Below are positions 43,558 through 55,584 of a DNA stretch of 64,000 nt, one piece after another. Below the pieces are notes generated by a model. That model saw only the letters and a program-made list of their open reading frames with translations. It was not told the origin of the DNA and made no database searches. Positions within the stretch are counted from its first letter, which is position 1, and each line of letters starts with the position of its first letter. A program made the translations under genes and the position numbers. The stretch spans positions 930,001-994,000 of the forward strand of contig NZ_JACIDS010000003.1 of the NCBI RefSeq assembly GCF_014196455.1. Direction: 5' to 3'. The DNA comes from Kaistia hirudinis (GTDB lineage: Bacteria > Pseudomonadota > Alphaproteobacteria > Rhizobiales > Kaistiaceae).

Positions 43558-46533
43558 TCAGGCGAATGCCTCGTCGAGGAAGGCGTTGAGCTGGGCCACA
43601 TGCTTCGACATGAGGCCCGTCGCGGTCGCGGCCGAAGCGGGGCGGCCGACATAGCGTGCGCGCTTCGCGGCGCCGCCGGCCTGGTTCAGCACCCATTCAA
43701 GGTTCGGCTCGACGAAGGTCCAGGCACCCATGTTCTTGGGCTCTTCCTGGCACCAGGCCACGTCGGCGTTCTTGAAGCGGCTGAACTCGCCGACCAGCGC
43801 CTTGAGCGGGAACGGATAGAGCTGCTCGACGCGCATCAGATAGACGTCGTTGATGCCGCGCTTCTCGCGCTCCTCATAGAGGTCGTAATAGACCTTGCCG
43901 GTGCAGATCACGACGCGGCGGATCTTGTCGTCGCTGGCGAGCTTGATCGGCTGGTCGGGCAGGAACTCGGCATCGTCCCAAAGCAGGCGATGGAACGAGG
44001 ACAGCGGCCCGAACTGCGCGAGGTGCGACACGGCGCGCTTGTGGCGCAGCAGCGACTTCGGCGTCATCAGGATCAGCGGCTTGCGGATGTCGCGCTTCAG
44101 CTGCCGGCGCAGGATGTGGAAGTAGTTCGACGGCGTCGAGACGTTCGCAACCTGCATATTGTCTTCGGCGCACATCTGGAGATAGCGCTCGAGACGGGCC
44201 GAGGAATGCTCGGGGCCCTGGCCCTCATAGCCATGCGGCAGCAGGCAGACGAGGCCGGACATGCGCAGCCACTTGCGTTCGCCCGACGAGATGAACTGGT
44301 CGAACACGACCTGCGCGCCGTTCGCGAAGTCGCCGAACTGCGCTTCCCACAGGGTGAGCGTGTTGGGCTGGCTCAGCGAATAGCCATACTCGAAGCCGAG
44401 CACCGCCTCTTCCGAGAGCATCGAATTGATGACCTCGTAGGTGGCCTGGCCTTCCTGGATATTGTTGAGCGGGATGAAGCGCTCTTCGCTTTCCTGGTCG
44501 TAGAGCACCGAGTGACGCTGCGAGAACGTGCCGCGCTCGACGTCTTGGCCGGAAAGACGGATCGGATGCCCTTCGACGGCGAGCGTTGCGAAGGCGAGCG
44601 CCTCGGCGGTCGCCCAGTCGATGCCGACGCCCGTCTCGATCGCCTTGCGGCGATTGTCGATGAAGCGCTGCACGGTCTTGTGGACGTGGAAATCCTTCGG
44701 CACGTCGGTGAGACGCGTGCCGATCCGCTTCAGTTCGTCCAGCTCAAGACCGGTCTTGCCGCGACGCGGATCATCATCCGCCTGCGCGACCTTGAGGCCG
44801 GCCCAGGCGCCGTCGAGCCAGTCGGCCTTGTTCGGACGGTAGGACTGGCCCGCCTCGAACTCGCCTTCGAGATGATTGCGCCAATTGGCCTTGGCTTCCT
44901 CGACCTCTTCCGGCGTGACCAAGCCTTCGCCGATCAGCTTCTGCGCGTAGATCTCGACGATCGCCGGATGGCTGCGGATGTTCTTGTACATCAGCGGCTG
45001 GGTAAACGCCGGCTCGTCGCCTTCGTTGTGCCCGAAGCGGCGGTAGCAGAACATGTCGATGACGACCGGCTTGTGGAACTTCTGCCGGAACTCGATCGCG
45101 ATCTTCGCCGCGTAGACCACGGCCTCCGGATCATCGCCATTCACGTGGAAGATCGGCGCCTCGATCATCTTCGCCACATCCGACGGATAGGGCGAGGAGC
45201 GCGAGAAGCGCGGATTGGTCGTGAAGCCGATCTGGTTGTTCACGATGAAATGGATCGAGCCGCCCGTGCGATGGCCCTTGAGGCCCGACAGGCCGAAGCA
45301 CTCCGCGACGACGCCCTGGCCGGCGAAGGCCGCGTCGCCATGGATGAGCAGCGGCAGCGTGCCGGTGCGCACGAAATCCTTGTGGCTGTCCTGCTTGGCG
45401 CGCGCCTTGCCGAGCACCACCGGATCGACGATCTCGAGATGCGAGGGATTGGCGGTCAGCGACAGATGCACCTTGTTGCCGTCGAACTCGCGGTCCGACG
45501 AAGCGCCGAGGTGATACTTGACGTCGCCGGAACCCTCGACGTCGTCGGGCGTGAACGAACCGCCCTTGAACTCGTGGAACAGCGCGCGGTGCGGCTTCGC
45601 CATCACCTGCGTCAGCACGTTCAGACGGCCGCGATGCGCCATGCCGACGACGATCTCGTGCACGCCGAGATTGCCGCCGCGCTTGATGATCTGCTCGAGC
45701 GCCGGGATCAGCGATTCCGCGCCGTCGAGGCCGAAGCGCTTGGTGCCGGTGAACTTGACGTCGAGGAACTTCTCGAACCCTTCGGATTCGATCAGCTTGT
45801 TCAGGATCGCCTTCTTGCCTTCCTTGGTGAAGGAGATGGCCTTGTCCGGTCCCTCGATGCGCTCCTGGATCCAGGCCTTCTCGGCCGGATCGGAAATGTG
45901 CATGAACTCGACGCCGAGCGTCGAGCAATAGGTGCGCTTCAGGATCGCCAGCATCTCGGGGATGGTGGCGAATTCGAGCCCGAGCACGTTGTCGATGAAG
46001 ATCTTGCGGCTGTAGTCGGCCTCGGTGAAGCCATAGGAGGAGGGGTGAAGCTCCTCATGGTCGCCGATGGTGGCGAGATGCAGCGGGTCGAGATCGGCGT
46101 GGAGATGGCCGCGCATGCGATAGGCGCGGATCATCATGATCGCGCGGACCGAATCGCGCGCCGCCTGCTGCAGCGCCGCCTCGGAGACGGGGGCAGCGGC
46201 CGCGCCGTTTGCGGACGCCGGCGCCTGATGCGCCTTGGCCTTCAGCTTGTCGGTGACGATCTTCTCGATCTGGCCCCAATTGCCGTCGAGGGCCGAGACC
46301 AGCTCGCCATTGGCCGGGATCGGCCAGTTCGGCTTCTCCCAGGTCGCGCCGCGCGCTTCGGCGGCGATCGACTTGGGATCGTCCTGAAGTGCTGCGAAGA
46401 AGTCCCGCCACTCGGCGTCGACCGAGGACGGGTCGTTCTGGTAGCGCGCGTGGAGGTCTTCGATATAGGCGGCATTGCCGCCATAGAGGAAGGAAGAGGT
46501 GGCAAACGCCGAATTCGACGGCTCGCGTGACAT
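43558..46533 (-). CDS. sucA: 2-oxoglutarate dehydrogenase E1 component
   Basis: A 991-residue thiamine-diphosphate decarboxylase. The N-terminal E2-binding region (SFLYGGNAAYIEDLHARYQ) is intact. The ThDP-binding core includes HRGRLNVLTQVMAKPHRALF, then FHVNGDDPEAVVYAAKIAIE and YRRFGHNEGDEPAFTQP. The C-terminal transketolase-like part has SGLVCLLPHGYEGQGPEHSS. Start ATG 46533 (SREPSNSAF next) was chosen since the frame further upstream lies in hairpin-forming sequence. It is separated from sucD by 106 bases holding two stem-loops. Confidence 0.97.
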   Translation of the reverse strand: MSREPSNSAFATSSFLYGGNAAYIEDLHARYQNDPSSVDAEWRDFFAALQDDPKSIAAEARGATWEKPNWPIPANGELVSALDGNWGQIEKIVTDKLKAKAHQAPASANGAAAAPVSEAALQQAARDSVRAIMMIRAYRMRGHLHADLDPLHLATIGDHEELHPSSYGFTEADYSRKIFIDNVLGLEFATIPEMLAILKRTYCSTLGVEFMHISDPAEKAWIQERIEGPDKAISFTKEGKKAILNKLIESEGFEKFLDVKFTGTKRFGLDGAESLIPALEQIIKRGGNLGVHEIVVGMAHRGRLNVLTQVMAKPHRALFHEFKGGSFTPDDVEGSGDVKYHLGASSDREFDGNKVHLSLTANPSHLEIVDPVVLGKARAKQDSHKDFVRTGTLPLLIHGDAAFAGQGVVAECFGLSGLKGHRTGGSIHFIVNNQIGFTTNPRFSRSSPYPSDVAKMIEAPIFHVNGDDPEAVVYAAKIAIEFRQKFHKPVVIDMFCYRRFGHNEGDEPAFTQPLMYKNIRSHPAIVEIYAQKLIGEGLVTPEEVEEAKANWRNHLEGEFEAGQSYRPNKADWLDGAWAGLKVAQADDDPRRGKTGLELDELKRIGTRLTDVPKDFHVHKTVQRFIDNRRKAIETGVGIDWATAEALAFATLAVEGHPIRLSGQDVERGTFSQRHSVLYDQESEERFIPLNNIQEGQATYEVINSMLSEEAVLGFEYGYSLSQPNTLTLWEAQFGDFANGAQVVFDQFISSGERKWLRMSGLVCLLPHGYEGQGPEHSSARLERYLQMCAEDNMQVANVSTPSNYFHILRRQLKRDIRKPLILMTPKSLLRHKRAVSHLAQFGPLSSFHRLLWDDAEFLPDQPIKLASDDKIRRVVICTGKVYYDLYEEREKRGINDVYLMRVEQLYPFPLKALVGEFSRFKNADVAWCQEEPKNMGAWTFVEPNLEWVLNQAGGAAKRARYVGRPASAATATGLMSKHVAQLNAFLDEAFA

Positions 46534-46569
46534 GTTCTCGTGAGGAGCCGCGCCCCTCTCTCCCTGATG

Positions 46570-46630
46570 GCGCGGCGGCCCCCGCCGCGCTGACGATGTT
46601 CGTCCCGACATTACGTCTCCGGAATGTCGG
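46570..46630 (-). promoter_or_regulatory. Two stem-loops in the sucD-sucA gap
   Basis: GCGCGGCGG/CCGCCGCGC (46570-46578, 46582-46590) has a perfect nine-base stem and a CCC loop. CCGACATT/AATGTCGG (46605-46612, 46623-46630) has a perfect eight-base stem and ten-base loop. They could partly terminate or process the transcript between the succinyl-CoA synthetase and dehydrogenase genes, or the second could be an operator. Confidence 0.5.
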
Positions 46631-46639
46631 TTCTTTCTC

Positions 46640-47523
46640 CTATCCCTTCAAGACCTCAACCAAGGTCTTTCCAAGGCGGGCGGGGGAGGGCGAGACACGA
46701 ATCCCCGCCGATTCCATCGCCGCAATCTTGTCTTCTGCGCCGCCCTTGCCACCCGAGATGATCGCGCCGGCATGGCCCATGCGCCGTCCGGGCGGAGCGG
46801 TGCGTCCGGCGATGAAGCCGACCATCGGCTTCTTCCGGCCGCGCTTGGCCTCGTCCTTGATGAACTGCGCCGCATCTTCCTCGGCCGAGCCGCCGATCTC
46901 GCCGATCATGACGATCGACGTGGTCTTCTCGTCGGCGAGGAACATCTCCAGAATGTCGATGAACTCGGTACCCTTGACCGGATCGCCGCCGATGCCGACT
47001 GCCGTGGTCTGGCCGAGGCCCTCATTGGTGGTCTGGAACACGGCCTCATAGGTCAGCGTGCCGGAACGCGAGACGATGCCGACGCTGCCCGGCTTGAAGA
47101 TATTGGCCGGCATGATGCCGATCTTCGATTCGCCCGCCGTGACGACGCCGGGGCAGTTCGGCCCGATCAGGCGCGACTTGGAGCCGGAGAGCGAGCGCTT
47201 GACGCGCACCATGTCGAGCACCGGAATGCCCTCGGTGATGCAGACGATGAGCGGGATCTCGGCGTCGATCGCCTCGCAGATCGCATCCGCCGCGCCGGGC
47301 GGCGGAACATAGATCACGGACGCATCGGCGCCGGTCGCCTCGCGCGCCTCGGCGACGGTGTCGAACACCGGCAGGCCGAGATGCGTCTGGCCGCCCTTGC
47401 CGGGCGAGGTGCCGCCGACGACCTTGGTGCCATAGGCGAGCGCCTGCTCGGAATGGAACGTGCCGTTCTTACCGGTGAAGCCCTGGGTGATGAGCTTGGT
47501 GTTCTTGTCGATCAGGACGGACA

Positions 47524-47524
<1 letters not shown>
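46640..47524 (-). CDS. sucD: Succinyl-CoA synthetase alpha subunit
   Basis: A 294-residue subunit that carries the phosphohistidine. CoA binding is seen in [20 protein letters not shown] and [10 protein letters not shown]; the catalytic His is in [18 protein letters not shown]. The middle [17 protein letters not shown] is typical. The ATG at 47524 overlaps the sucC stop by one base (TGATG), so both subunits are made in step. It converts succinyl-CoA to succinate with nucleotide triphosphate formation. Confidence 0.97.
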
Positions 47525-48723
<1,199 letters not shown>

Positions 48724-48758
48724 CGGTCACCTTCCGCCGACGGGGCCAAAGAGGCTGT

Positions 48759-49763
<1,005 letters not shown>

Positions 49764-49871
49764 TCCACAGTCGGATGGCTGCCGGAACGACGGCGGCATA
49801 CCCCGATTGCGGGAACGGCGCAAGTCGAACTAAAGGCATCGGCCAAGCAATTCTGCGGCAGATCGATATAG

Positions 49872-49887
49872 GTGACGTTTACGTCAC
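49872..49887. promoter_or_regulatory. Krebs-cycle operator candidate, mdh-distal copy
   Basis: GTGACG-TTTA-CGTCAC has perfect six-base arms around the TTTA spacer shared with the sdhC site. It overlaps the zapE stop codon, about 150 bases before mdh. The core ACGTTTACGT is identical to that of the sdhC palindrome. Confidence 0.55.
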
Positions 49888-51053
49888 GTCTCCGCGATGA
49901 AGCCGTGATGCGCGAGGTTCGAGTATTCCTGCGACCGCATCTCGGTGAGTCGTGAGGCGGTCCGGGCGAATTCGAACGCTTCCGTCCCGCTCTCGGCACG
50001 GTACAGGAGGTCGGGTTCCGCGGCCGCGGAGACGACCAGCTTCACATGGCCGTCATAGAGCGCATCGATCAGCGTGATGAAGCGCTTGGCCTCGTTGCGG
50101 CGGGCGGCGTCCATGGCCGGGATGCGGTCGATCAGCACGGTTTCGAAGGCGTGCGCGATTGCGAGATAGTCGCTGGCACCGAGCGGCCGGGCGCAGAGAT
50201 CGGCGAAATCGAAGCGGGCGACGCCGCGCGCCGCGCGGGGCACCGTGACGTCGCGCCCGAGCACGGAGAGGGTGGTCGCCTCTCCGGCCGCGCCGTCCGT
50301 CAGGCGCGCCCAGGCCTCGTCCATGGCGGCATCCGCCTCGGGTCCGAGCGGCGTCAGATAGACGCGCAGCCGGTTGGTCTTCTCCTGGCGATAATCGGTG
50401 CGCGAGCCGAGACGCACCACCTCGACCCGTTCCTTGAGCAGCGCGATGAAGGGCAGGAAGCGGTCGCGATTGAGCCCGCCGCGATAGAGGTCGTCCGGTG
50501 CGACATTCGATGTCGCGACCATGATGACGCCGCGGGCGAAGAGCTGGGTGAAGAGGCGGCCGAGGATCATCGCATCGGCGATGTCGGTGACCGTGAACTC
50601 GTCGAAGCAGAGAAGTTCGGTCTCGTCGGCGATTTCGCGCGCCACGATCGGGATCGGGTCGTCGCCCTTGACGGTCCCGTTCTTGATCGCCTCGCGGACG
50701 CGAAAGACGCGGGCATGCACGTCGGCCATGAAGTCGTTGAAATGGGCCCGGCGCTTGCGCTCACTCACGGCGCTGGCGAAGAACAGGTCCATGAGCATGG
50801 TCTTGCCGCGGCCGACCTCGCCATGCACGTAGAGGCCGCGAATATCGTTCTGCGCATGGTCGCGCCGACCGAACAGCCAGCCGAGCGAACTCGACTTCTT
50901 CGCCAGGCGCCGCGTCGCGAGCCTGGCGTTGAGGACGTCGAACCGCGCGATCAGGGCGCGCTGGGCGGGATCGTCCTCCACCTCGCCGGCGGCGACCATG
51001 CGGTCATAGGCCGTGGCGACGAGCGGCGAAGCGTGCGGCGCTTCCTTGCTCAA
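49884..51053 (-). CDS. zapE: Cell division protein ZapE (AFG1-family ATPase)
   Basis: A 389-residue AAA+-like ATPase linked to Z-ring and membrane quality control. Walker A is GLYVHGEVGRGKTMLMDLFF and Walker B LLCFDEFTVTDIADAMIL; the sensor-like IMVATSNVAPDDLYRGGLN and RFLPFIALLKE follow, all typical of AFG1/ZapE. I read the start as TTG at 51053 (SKEAPHA next), eight bases after GGGAG, because the longer frame overlaps the Omp19-like gene with a low-complexity arginine-rich sequence. Its position just upstream of mdh is common in this bacterial order. Confidence 0.9.
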   Translation of the reverse strand: MSKEAPHASPLVATAYDRMVAAGEVEDDPAQRALIARFDVLNARLATRRLAKKSSSLGWLFGRRDHAQNDIRGLYVHGEVGRGKTMLMDLFFASAVSERKRRAHFNDFMADVHARVFRVREAIKNGTVKGDDPIPIVAREIADETELLCFDEFTVTDIADAMILGRLFTQLFARGVIMVATSNVAPDDLYRGGLNRDRFLPFIALLKERVEVVRLGSRTDYRQEKTNRLRVYLTPLGPEADAAMDEAWARLTDGAAGEATTLSVLGRDVTVPRAARGVARFDFADLCARPLGASDYLAIAHAFETVLIDRIPAMDAARRNEAKRFITLIDALYDGHVKLVVSAAAEPDLLYRAESGTEAFEFARTASRLTEMRSQEYSNLAHHGFIAET

Positions 51054-51081
51054 AGGACACTCCCGCCGGATCGGATCCGGA

Positions 51082-51645
51082 TCAGCGATAGAAGGAGATC
51101 GGCTGCGACGAGACGGTCTGGCCGTTGAAGCGGTTGTTGCCGCCCGAGGAAAGATGCGCCACCGGCGTTCCGCCCTGGCCGGCCAGCACGACCTGCGTGC
51201 CGGACAGGCTCCAGGCCGAGATCGACTTGAGGGCAGGGGACTGACAGCCGCGCGTCGAGGCACGATAGCCACCCGTCCAGCTCGTCAGCGTCATGAAGAG
51301 CTGGCAATTGTCGGAGCCCGAGGAGAGCGTCCAGCCGCCGAGGAGGTCGGTGCGCCCGATCTCCGCGCCGGAGGCGACGGAGGGGGCTGCCGGAGCCGCA
51401 GGCGTCGCACCGGGAGCTGCCGGCGCGGTCGGATCGGTGGTCGGCGGCAGCGCCGCGACGGCGTTGGGATCAGCCGGAGGCGGCGGGAGCGTGCTCTTCT
51501 CGATCGGCGCCGAGGCGACGGGGGGGAGCGTGTCGCTCTCGGCGGGCTGCGAGCGATCCATAGGCCCGAGACCTACCGCGCCGAAAGAACCGCAGCCGGC
51601 GAGCGCCGTCGCGAGCAGCAGTGGCGCGAAACGCCCCAGTCGCAT
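51082..51645 (-). CDS. Outer-membrane lipoprotein, Omp19/Inh protease-inhibitor family
   Basis: A 187-residue lipoprotein. The signal MRLGRFAPLLLATALAGC ends with a lipobox (LAGC), so Cys18 would be lipidated. A proline/alanine-rich spacer of about 65 residues follows. The C-terminal domain has the Inh beta-barrel pattern: LLGGWTLSSGSDNCQLFM, then GGYRASTRGCQSPAL, then ISAWSLSGTQVVL and NNRFNGQTVSSQPISF. The paired cysteines are present. It closely recalls Brucella Omp19, which inhibits host and bacterial proteases. ATG 51645 is preferred to 51657 because of the GGAG spacing and the cleaner signal. Confidence 0.85.
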   Translation of the reverse strand: MRLGRFAPLLLATALAGCGSFGAVGLGPMDRSQPAESDTLPPVASAPIEKSTLPPPPADPNAVAALPPTTDPTAPAAPGATPAAPAAPSVASGAEIGRTDLLGGWTLSSGSDNCQLFMTLTSWTGGYRASTRGCQSPALKSISAWSLSGTQVVLAGQGGTPVAHLSSGGNNRFNGQTVSSQPISFYR

Positions 51646-51871
51646 GACCTTCTCCATCCTCGATCCCCTGATTCCCTTTAACTGCCGAATCGAGCCGCAT
51701 TACGGCAATCGGTTCCCAGCAATGATGCCACGTCGTCCATCGCCGCGGCGAACGGCCTGAACCATGACGACCGGCTCAAGATATGGCAGCGCGCAATAAG
51801 CCATCTCGCCGGGCGCCACAAGGTGTTGTGGGGCCGGCCCGTCTCATTTTGCCGTGAGTGCTGCATGCCGG

Positions 51872-52258
51872 TCATTCCGGCCGGTGGCAGCAGGCCTCGA
51901 TGTTGTGGCCGTCCGGATCGAGCACGAACGCGCCGTAATAATTGGGATGATAATGCGCGCGAATCCCGGGCGGTCCGTTATCAGTCCCGCCGGCAGCCAT
52001 GGCCGCGGCATAGAACGCGTCGACGGCTGCGCGATTCTTGGCGACGAAGCACAGATGAAGATGCGGCGTCGTCCGGCCACCCTCGGACACCCAGAAGTCC
52101 GGCTTGCCGTCGGCGCCGAAGCCGGCGCCCTTGACGCCCGCCTCTTCCGGAATCCGCATGATGATCGAAATGCCGAGCGGCGCCAGCGCCTTCTCGTAGA
52201 AGGCGGTCAGCTTGTCATAGTCGCTGACCTGCAAACCGATGTGATCGAGCGTCCCCAC
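51872..52258 (-). CDS. VOC/glyoxalase superfamily protein
   Basis: A 128-residue protein. It begins with GTG at 52258 (GTLDHIGLQVSDYDKL) behind AGGAG, a typical beta-alpha-beta-beta-beta module. The metal positions look like His in LDHIGLQV, His in TPHLHLCFVA and Glu in PDGHNIEACCH, as in extradiol-type VOC enzymes. It is single-module, probably a homodimer. Substrate unknown. It is the last of the minus-strand genes downstream of sdhB. Confidence 0.85.
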   Translation of the reverse strand: MGTLDHIGLQVSDYDKLTAFYEKALAPLGISIIMRIPEEAGVKGAGFGADGKPDFWVSEGGRTTPHLHLCFVAKNRAAVDAFYAAAMAAGGTDNGPPGIRAHYHPNYYGAFVLDPDGHNIEACCHRPE

Positions 52259-52319
52259 GCGACTCTCCTGTCCTGCCAATCGGGGCAAGACTAGTACAGC
52301 ACGCCGGTCCGTCGCCAGA

Positions 52320-52502
52320 TCAGGGCTCGCGATTCACCGGATCGAGCGTCAGCTTGAGTTCGGCCGCCTTGGCGAGAATCTCGGCGAGCGGGCGATGCAT
52401 CGCCTGGCTGATCACTTCCGCGGGAACCCTGGCCTCGGCCAATTGCCTGAGGCGGTCCACCGCCTCGACGGTCCAGCGTGGCGCTGCTTCCTGAATATCC
52501 AT
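52320..52502 (-). CDS. Small HTH-like protein (60 aa), GcrA-N-terminus-like
   Basis: A 60-residue protein with a strong GGAGG seven bases before the ATG. The sequence APRWTVEAVDRLRQLAEARV, then PAEVISQAMHRPLAEILAKA, has the Trp-led helix, helix, turn, helix layout seen in the DNA-binding part of GcrA-like and SANT/Myb-like proteins. No other domain is present. It starts 75 bases after the sdhB stop on the same strand and may be transcribed with sdh. The role is unknown; DNA binding is inferred from pattern only. Confidence 0.65.
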   Translation of the reverse strand: MDIQEAAPRWTVEAVDRLRQLAEARVPAEVISQAMHRPLAEILAKAAELKLTLDPVNREP

Positions 52503-52577
52503 GGTCTTTCCTCCAGCGAGCCTAGACCCCCTGGATGAAATGCCTTGGCAGCGGCGGTGGTTCCGCGGTGCGTCGGA

Positions 52578-53357
52578 TCAGACCCGGCGCTCGACCATCA
52601 TCTTCTTGATCTCGGCGATCGCCTTGGCGGGGTTCAGGCCCTTCGGGCAGGTCTGCGCGCAGTTCATGATGGTGTGGCAGCGATAGAGGCGGAACGGATC
52701 CTCGAGATTGTCGAGGCGCTCGCCCTTGGCCTCGTCGCGCGAATCGATCAGCCAGCGATAGGCCTGCAGCAGCACGGCCGGGCCGAGATAGCGGTCGCCG
52801 TTCCACCAGTAGCTCGGGCACGAGGTCGAGCAGCAGGCGCACAGGATGCACTCATAGAGCCCGTCGAGCTTCTCGCGGTCGGCATGGCTCTGCAGCCATT
52901 CCTTCTCGGGCTCGGGCGTCGCCGTCTTGAGCCAGGGCTCGATCGAGCGGTGCTGCGCGTAGAAATTGGTGAGGTCGGGCACGAGGTCCTTGACCACCGG
53001 CATATGCGGCAGCGGATAGATCTTCACCGCGCCCTTGATGTCGTCGATGCCCTTGGTGCAGGCGAGCGTGTTCGACCCGTCGATGTTCATCGCGCAGGAG
53101 CCGCAAATGCCTTCGCGGCACGAGCGGCGGAAGGTCAGCGTCGGGTCGACCTCGTTCTTGATCTTGATCAGGGCGTCGAGAACCATCGGCCCGCAATCGT
53201 CGAGATCGACATAATAGGTGTCGACGCTGGGATTCTGCCCGGCATCGGGCGACCAGCGGTAGATCTTGAACTCGCGGATATTCTTCGCGCCGGCCGGCTT
53301 CGCCCAGGTCTTGCCCTGGGTGAGCGTCGAATTCTTGGGGAGCGTGAGCTGGACCAT
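52578..53357 (-). CDS. sdhB: Succinate dehydrogenase iron-sulfur subunit
   Basis: A 259-residue electron-transfer subunit of respiratory complex II. All three clusters are visible: [2Fe-2S] in [18 protein letters not shown] plus the later Cys of TLACT, [4Fe-4S] in [16 protein letters not shown], and [3Fe-4S] in [19 protein letters not shown], which also supplies the last [4Fe-4S] Cys. It passes electrons from SdhA to quinone at the membrane subunits. It starts ten bases after sdhA and is the last of sdhCDAB. Confidence 0.97.
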   Translation of the reverse strand: MVQLTLPKNSTLTQGKTWAKPAGAKNIREFKIYRWSPDAGQNPSVDTYYVDLDDCGPMVLDALIKIKNEVDPTLTFRRSCREGICGSCAMNIDGSNTLACTKGIDDIKGAVKIYPLPHMPVVKDLVPDLTNFYAQHRSIEPWLKTATPEPEKEWLQSHADREKLDGLYECILCACCSTSCPSYWWNGDRYLGPAVLLQAYRWLIDSRDEAKGERLDNLEDPFRLYRCHTIMNCAQTCPKGLNPAKAIAEIKKMMVERRV

Positions 53358-53367
53358 GGAAGCCGCC

Positions 53368-55191
53368 TCAGTAGACGCGAGCCTTGGGCTCGATATAGGC
53401 GATGTCGTTCGACATCGTGTAGGTGTGCACCGGCCGGTCGTCGAGCGTCACCGTCTTGGCTTCGGCATCGACGAAGGCGAGCGAGTGCTTCATCCAGTTG
53501 ACGTCGTCGCGGTTCGGGAAATCCTCGCGGGCATGGGCGCCGCGTGATTCCTGCCGGCGCTGCGCCGAGTCCATGGTCGCGACCGCCTGCACGATGAGAT
53601 TCTCGAATTCGAGCGTCTCGATCAGGTCGGAATTCCAGATCAGCGAACGATCGGAGACGCCGACATCGTCGGCCGACTTCCAGACCTTGTGGATGAGGTC
53701 GTGACCCTCGTCCAGCACCTCGCCGGTGCGGAACACGGCGCAGTTGGACTGCATGACCTTCTGCATGTTGAGGCGGAGCGCCGCCGTCGGCGTCGGACCG
53801 CTCGCATAGCGCAGGCGATCGAAGCGCGCGAGCGCGGCATCGCCGGCATCCTTGGCGAATTCGGCCTGCTTCTCGCCCGGCTTCACGGTCTCGAGCGCGC
53901 GGAGCGCCGCGGCGCGGCCGAACACGACGAGATCGGTCAGCGAGTTCGAGCCGAGGCGGTTCGCGCCATGGACCGACACGCAGGCCGCTTCGCCCACCGC
54001 CATCAGGCCGGGCACGACCGTATCCGGATCGCCGCCGACCTTGGTCAGCACCTCGCCGTGATAGTTCGTCGGGATGCCGCCCATATTGTAGTGGACGGTC
54101 GGCAGGACCGGGATCGGCTCCTTGGTCAGGTCGACGCCGGCGAAGATCTTCGCGCTCTCGGAAATGCCCGGCAGGCGCTCCGCCAGGAGCGCCGGGTCGA
54201 GATGGTCGAGATGCAGGAAGATGTGGTCCTTGTTCTTGCCGACGCCGCGGCCCTCGCGGATCTCCATCGTCATCGCGCGCGAGACGACGTCGCGCGAGGC
54301 GAGGTCCTTGGCCGAGGGTGCGTAGCGCTCCATGAAGCGCTCGCCGGCGGAATTGGTGAGATAGCCGCCTTCGCCGCGTGCACCCTCGGTGATGAGGCAG
54401 CCCGCGCCGTAGATGCCCGTCGGGTGGAACTGGACGAATTCCATGTCCTGCAGCGGCAGGCCGGCGCGCAGCACCATGCCGCCGCCGTCGCCGGTGCAGG
54501 TATGGGCGGAGGTCGCCGAGAAATAGGCGCGGCCATAGCCGCCGGTGGCCAGGATCGTCTTGGCGGCGCGGAAGCGGTGGATCGTGCCGTCATCGAGGCA
54601 GAGCGCCACGACGCCGCGGCAGGCGCCGTCCTCCATGATGAGGTCGATCGCGAAATACTCGATGAAGAACTCGCAGGAATGGCGCAGCGACTGGCCATAG
54701 AGCGTGTGCAGAATGGCGTGGCCGGTGCGGTCGGCGGCGGCGCAGGTGCGCTGCGCGATGCCCTTGCCGTAATGCGTGGTCATGCCGCCGAAGGGGCGCT
54801 GGTAGATCTTGCCGGCCTCGGTGCGCGAGAAGGGCACGCCGAAATGCTCAAGCTCGTAGACCGCGGCCGGGGCGTGACGGACGAGATACTCGATCGCGTC
54901 CTGGTCGCCGAGCCAGTCCGACCCCTTGACGGTGTCGTACATGTGAAAGCGCCAGTCGTCCTCGCCCATATTGCCGAGCGCCGCCGAGATGCCGCCCTGC
55001 GCCGCGACCGTATGGCTGCGGGTCGGGAAGACCTTGGTGATGCAGGCCGTCTTGAGGCCGCCCTGGCTCGCGCCGAGCGCGGCTCGCAGGCCCGCGCCGC
55101 CGGCGCCGACGACGACCACGTCGAAGGTGTGGTCGATAAAGGGATAGGCGCGGCCGTTTGCGGCCGGCGCGCTGCCATTGGCTTCCGCCAT
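53368..55191 (-). CDS. sdhA: Succinate dehydrogenase flavoprotein subunit
   Basis: A 607-residue catalytic subunit that oxidises succinate to fumarate. The FAD-binding start is [20 protein letters not shown]; the covalent FAD His lies in [18 protein letters not shown]. Substrate-binding residues sit in [19 protein letters not shown] and [18 protein letters not shown], with the proton-transfer Arg in the expected RGEGGYLTN region. The first codon lies one base after the sdhD stop codon. The N terminus carries a short alanine-rich extension. Confidence 0.97.
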   Translation of the reverse strand: MAEANGSAPAANGRAYPFIDHTFDVVVVGAGGAGLRAALGASQGGLKTACITKVFPTRSHTVAAQGGISAALGNMGEDDWRFHMYDTVKGSDWLGDQDAIEYLVRHAPAAVYELEHFGVPFSRTEAGKIYQRPFGGMTTHYGKGIAQRTCAAADRTGHAILHTLYGQSLRHSCEFFIEYFAIDLIMEDGACRGVVALCLDDGTIHRFRAAKTILATGGYGRAYFSATSAHTCTGDGGGMVLRAGLPLQDMEFVQFHPTGIYGAGCLITEGARGEGGYLTNSAGERFMERYAPSAKDLASRDVVSRAMTMEIREGRGVGKNKDHIFLHLDHLDPALLAERLPGISESAKIFAGVDLTKEPIPVLPTVHYNMGGIPTNYHGEVLTKVGGDPDTVVPGLMAVGEAACVSVHGANRLGSNSLTDLVVFGRAAALRALETVKPGEKQAEFAKDAGDAALARFDRLRYASGPTPTAALRLNMQKVMQSNCAVFRTGEVLDEGHDLIHKVWKSADDVGVSDRSLIWNSDLIETLEFENLIVQAVATMDSAQRRQESRGAHAREDFPNRDDVNWMKHSLAFVDAEAKTVTLDDRPVHTYTMSNDIAYIEPKARVY

Positions 55192-55192
55192 G

Positions 55193-55570
55193 TCAGCCTC
55201 CGAAGCTGATCTTGAGGAGGGCGAGCGCAGTGGCGAGGCCGACCGCGATCGAGAAGAACGTGTTGGCGATGACGGCTGCGATCAGCAGCCCGCCATGGAA
55301 ATAGTCCTCGATGACCACCTGCATGCCGAGCTTCATATGCCAGGCGCCGGCGGCGACCATCAGCACCATCAAAAGCGCCACGAAGGGGTTGGAGAGGACG
55401 GCCATCACCTCCGGATAGGGCCGGCCGGCGATCGCGATCAGCAGGATCAGGAAGAGCGTCACGAGGATCGCGAGCGCCGCGCCCGTCACGCGCTGATGCC
55501 AGAAATGCCCCGTGCCTTCCTTGGCCGAACCGAGGCCGCGGACGCGGGAGAGGGGAGTTCTCATCGACAT
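55193..55570 (-). CDS. sdhD: Succinate dehydrogenase membrane anchor subunit SdhD
   Basis: A 125-residue hydrophobic protein with three membrane segments. It anchors SdhAB and shares heme b and the quinone site with SdhC. The N terminus [20 protein letters not shown] with [11 protein letters not shown], the heme-side His in [20 protein letters not shown], and the [16 protein letters not shown] end follow the alphaproteobacterial SdhD pattern. Located 14 bases after sdhC. Confidence 0.95.
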   Translation of the reverse strand: MSMRTPLSRVRGLGSAKEGTGHFWHQRVTGAALAILVTLFLILLIAIAGRPYPEVMAVLSNPFVALLMVLMVAAGAWHMKLGMQVVIEDYFHGGLLIAAVIANTFFSIAVGLATALALLKISFGG

Positions 55571-55584
55571 GGCGTTCGCCTCGA

